Of a DNA stretch of 64,000 nucleotides, positions 61,403 to 64,000 are shown one piece after another; positions within the stretch are counted from its first letter, which is position 1, and each line of letters starts with the position of its first letter. The notes under the pieces are model-generated. The model had not been told where the DNA came from and did not search any database. It was given only the letters and a program-made list of their open reading frames with translations. The translations under genes were made by a program, and so were the position numbers. Origin of the DNA: an uncultured Bacteriovorax sp. Lineage in GTDB: Bacteria > Bdellovibrionota > Bacteriovoracia > Bacteriovoracales > Bacteriovoracaceae. The DNA is taken from the NCBI GenBank assembly GCA_946480715.1, contig CAMLKK010000001.1:124001-188000 (forward strand), read 5' to 3'.

Positions 61403-63079
61403 ATGAGACGCGCTAAAATCGTCGCAACTATCGGACCTGCTACCAGCTCTAAAGAGATGCTTACTCAGCTTATTAATGCAGGGGCAAACGTCTGTCGAAT
61501 CAATATGAGCCATGGGACCTATGAAGGTCATCAAAACGTTATTAAAAATATCAGAGAAGTTTCTCGTGAAACAGGATATGAAGTCGCCATTCTAGCGGAT
61601 CTCCAAGGACCAAAAATCCGCGTGGACAAATTGCCTGAGCCACTCAAACTCGAATCAGGATCAATGTGGGTCATTGGTGCAACGAAAGTAAAAGATAAAT
61701 ATCCTCAGTATGCAGCTAACTACATACCGACAATTTACGAAAACCTTGTGGCCGATTGTCACGATGGAGCACGCATACTTTTTGATGATGGGTTGATCAT
61801 TGCTGAGGCCATTGAAAAAGATGGTGATGTTTATAAGATTAAAATCAAAATTGGCGGAACATTAAAATCGAATAAGGGAATCAATCTACCTGATTGTGAA
61901 GTTTCTGCGCCAGCATTCACTGAAAAAGATAAAGAAGACTTGATGTTCGCACTTAAAGCTCAGGTCGATGCCATTGCGCTTTCTTTTGTAAGAAAAAGAG
62001 AAGACATCACTGCAGTAAAACATCTTCTTCATTCACTAAAAGTTGATGTTCCGATTATTTCTAAAATTGAAAAACCTCAGGCCATCGATAACCTGGATGG
62101 AATCCTTGCTGTTACAGACATGATTATGGTTGCTCGTGGAGACATGGGTGTTGAAGTTGGAAATCATCTCGTTCCTGCGATTCAAAAGAAAATCATCGCT
62201 GCTTGCAATGCCCGTGGTATTCCTGTAATCACCGCCACTCAAATGCTAGAAAGTATGACTGAGAATCCAACTCCCACAAGAGCGGAAGCTTCAGATGTTG
62301 CCAATGCTATTTGGGATGGAACAGATGCAGTTATGTTATCGGGTGAAACAGCTTCTGGAAAATATCCAATTGAAACGATAAAGATGATGTCTGATATTGT
62401 GATGGAAGCAGAGAAGACCCCAAAAGAAAGACCACTTTTAAGACTTCAGGATTTATCCAGTGTAACGGCTTCGATCATGGTTGCAGCTTCGATGATCGCT
62501 GAAAAAATCAAAGCAAAAAGAATTATCTCGATAACTGAGTCAGGAACATCTTGTTTACGTATCTCTCAGTTCAGACCAATTGTCAGTGTGCTTGGGATTA
62601 CAAACTCTGTACGAGTTGCTCGTAAAATGTGCCTCTACTGGGGGGTCTCTCCATTCCTGGTGACAGATCAAGAACATGAAAGCCCGGACTTCATGAAGAA
62701 CGTTTTAAACGAAGTACGTGATCGTTTAAAACTTCAAAATGGGGATAAGCTTGTTCTGACTAAAGGTGATGGTAAATTCTTCGCCCAAGGAAGTGCAAAC
62801 TCCGTTAAAGTTGAGATGATCAAAGATAAACCAAAAGTTAAAGGTGGATCACAAGGCCTGGAAGAGGCGAGCGATGATAAGAAAAAAATCCTGCTTGATA
62901 CAACAATCTGTGGATCTTGTCAGGCGTGTGTGACTGTTTGTCCACATGACATTTGGGCCATCGACGATGAAAAAAATACTTTCATTCAAAAGGCGAATGT
63001 CAGTCAGTGTACGATGGACAATGCTTGTGTTGAAAAATGTCCTACAGGCGCTATCGAGATTATTCCTAAATCCTTCTAA
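61403..63079 (+). CDS. pyk: Pyruvate kinase with a C-terminal ferredoxin domain
   Basis: A 558-residue protein. Residues 1-475 are a complete pyruvate kinase: KIVATIGPAT at 5-14, INMSHG, the catalytic lysine in SKIEKPQAIDNLDGIL, MVARGDMGVE and MLSGETASGKYP. Residues 500-558 are a ferredoxin-like unit. The first site is CGSCQACVTVCP (Cys503, 506, 509, 513); the second is CTMDNACVEKCP (Cys536, Asp539, Cys542, Cys546), where Asp replaces the second Cys. The whole is one open frame with no sign of a frameshift. Fused iron-sulfur domains are not usual on this glycolytic enzyme. Its stop overlaps the queG ATG (TAATG). Confidence 0.92.
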   Translation: MRRAKIVATIGPATSSKEMLTQLINAGANVCRINMSHGTYEGHQNVIKNIREVSRETGYEVAILADLQGPKIRVDKLPEPLKLESGSMWVIGATKVKDKYPQYAANYIPTIYENLVADCHDGARILFDDGLIIAEAIEKDGDVYKIKIKIGGTLKSNKGINLPDCEVSAPAFTEKDKEDLMFALKAQVDAIALSFVRKREDITAVKHLLHSLKVDVPIISKIEKPQAIDNLDGILAVTDMIMVARGDMGVEVGNHLVPAIQKKIIAACNARGIPVITATQMLESMTENPTPTRAEASDVANAIWDGTDAVMLSGETASGKYPIETIKMMSDIVMEAEKTPKERPLLRLQDLSSVTASIMVAASMIAEKIKAKRIISITESGTSCLRISQFRPIVSVLGITNSVRVARKMCLYWGVSPFLVTDQEHESPDFMKNVLNEVRDRLKLQNGDKLVLTKGDGKFFAQGSANSVKVEMIKDKPKVKGGSQGLEEASDDKKKILLDTTICGSCQACVTVCPHDIWAIDDEKNTFIQKANVSQCTMDNACVEKCPTGAIEIIPKSF

Positions 63080-64000
63080 TGAATTGGGAAAATCTGCTTA
63101 AAGATTTTAGTATTCTCGAATTCGGTTACACCGAAGAGTCTCTGCCATTGTCTAAGCAGTATTTTGAAGATTGGATTGCTAAAGACCATCATCTTCCCCT
63201 TAACTATCTGGCCGATGAAAGAGCAGAAAAAAGAAAAGACATCAGTTCGCACTGGCCAGAGTTTCAATCAGCGATTGTTTTTCTTTTTAACTATCACAGT
63301 ACTCATCAGGCGCTTAATCATCATTTTGAGACACAGTCAGAATGGAACGGATTGAAACTTGCTTCCTATACCCTGGGATTTGAAGGTTTCGATTATCATC
63401 ATCAGTTAAAAAATAATCTGGAACTCATTGGCAATAAACTGCGTGAAGAATATGGACTTGAGTACAAACTTGCTTTAGATGTTCATCCGGTTTTAGATCG
63501 CGATCTTGCCTTCAAATGCGGTTTAGGTTGGTTTGGAAAAAACTCAATGCTCATCAACCGTCATGGTGGAAGCTTTACTATTATCGGATCGCTTTTACTG
63601 AATAAAAAACTTCCAATAGATACCAAGATCATAGAAACAGACCATTGTGGTCAATGCACTCGTTGTATTGAAAGTTGTCCAACAGATGCCATAGATCCTG
63701 TGAGTCGAACAATTAAGGCCCAGGACTGCATCAGTACTTTTACCATTGAACAATTTAAAATCGATTCTCCAGTTACAGAAAAAATGAATCTTACGAAAGG
63801 GACAATTTTTGGCTGTGACATTTGCCAGGATGTTTGTCCGTGGAACAAACGAGTAGATCGCTTGCATCCACTTGCTAGTTGGGCCTGGAATGAAAAACAA
63901 AAAGAGATTCTCGATTTTTTTTGCAATCGTCCTGTTGAACAACTGCATTCAGAACTTAAAGAAATGAGCGGGAAAAAGTTTGAGAAAAAATTTAAGCAGA
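63079..64000 (+). CDS. queG: Epoxyqueuosine reductase (5' part)
   Basis: The frame starts at the ATG overlapping the pyruvate kinase stop and runs off the window end after 307 residues. It matches QueG: LDVHPVLDRDLAFKCGLGWFGKNSMLI near residue 132, the first cluster CGQCTRCIESCP and the second CDICQDVCPWN. It reduces epoxyqueuosine to queuosine with a cobalamin cofactor, the last step of the pathway that queC (43038) serves. The C-terminal repeat region is cut by the window edge. Confidence 0.93.
   Translation, partial: MNWENLLKDFSILEFGYTEESLPLSKQYFEDWIAKDHHLPLNYLADERAEKRKDISSHWPEFQSAIVFLFNYHSTHQALNHHFETQSEWNGLKLASYTLGFEGFDYHHQLKNNLELIGNKLREEYGLEYKLALDVHPVLDRDLAFKCGLGWFGKNSMLINRHGGSFTIIGSLLLNKKLPIDTKIIETDHCGQCTRCIESCPTDAIDPVSRTIKAQDCISTFTIEQFKIDSPVTEKMNLTKGTIFGCDICQDVCPWNKRVDRLHPLASWAWNEKQKEILDFFCNRPVEQLHSELKEMSGKKFEKKFKQ

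Noticed and set aside
1..64000. CRISPR arrays, insertion sequences, prophage genes and rRNA
   Set aside because: I found no regularly spaced repeats, transposase or integrase, phage structural gene or rRNA segment on either strand.

Overview
The window is a dense, low-GC (about 40 % by eye) chromosomal stretch of a Gram-negative, motile bacterium. It carries Kdo and LPS sugar genes, a TolC-type outer-membrane protein, a secretin, many lipoprotein signal peptides and a full chemotaxis operon. The mix of a compact Tad/Flp-type pilus operon, multi-domain chemotaxis fusions and many small secreted proteins without a clear family suggests the Bdellovibrionota, perhaps the Bacteriovoracales. That placement is inference; no rRNA or other decisive marker is present. 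I saw no prophage, insertion sequence or CRISPR array, and nearly every gap is under 200 bp.

Layout. 1-2104 (-): RDD membrane protein (partial), YdcZ-type transporter, RlmI-like methyltransferase and a small unknown, tightly coupled. 2139-6029 (+): a TadB/TadC-like membrane protein, EttA and aspartokinase. 6024-10541 (-): pilus operon in the order Flp pilin, TadG-like, TadE-like, CpaB-like, small secreted protein, secretin, CpaF ATPase, with a candidate sigma-54 promoter and upstream inverted repeat. 10706-14021 (+): SPOR protein, mannose-1-phosphate guanylyltransferase and a sulfatase-fold lipoprotein with a degraded active site. 14018-18148 (-): purB, a beta-barrel protein, a TolC homologue and a small secreted protein. 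18209-24112 (+): kdsB-pyrG-kdsA-kdsC, a DUF493 protein, gpsA and an ADP-ribosylglycohydrolase. 24093-26297 (-): DsbD/ScsB.

26462-33472 (+): histidine kinase, cytoplasmic BtuF-like protein, TPR lipoprotein, FecR-domain protein, guaB and guaA. 33600-35643 (-): small secreted protein, HAD-like protein, anchored protein. 35812-43041 (+): dnaE, secreted protein, FlgT/CsgG-like lipoprotein, pyrD, small secreted protein. 43038-45482 (-): queC and a phosphohexomutase. 45635-47141 (+): ferredoxin and an antiporter. 47145-48221 (-): ilvE.

48472-54634 (+) is the chemotaxis operon: cheA, cheW, a CheR-receiver fusion with a C-terminal domain that looks like a catalytically dead CheB, a real CheB preceded by a possible CheD remnant, and a CheY-like regulator. 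A sigma-28-like promoter and two perfect palindromes lie upstream. A tRNA-Val(GAC) gene with an atypical base 33 follows on the minus strand. Then come a heterodimeric ABC exporter, a DsbA-type lipoprotein, a 641-residue coiled-coil protein, a pyruvate kinase fused to a C-terminal ferredoxin domain, and the 5' part of queG.

The most unusual items are the pyruvate kinase-ferredoxin fusion, the pseudo-CheB and CheD-like chemotaxis fusions, the pilus operon with an out-of-frame TadE-like pilin, and the inactive-looking sulfatase lipoprotein.
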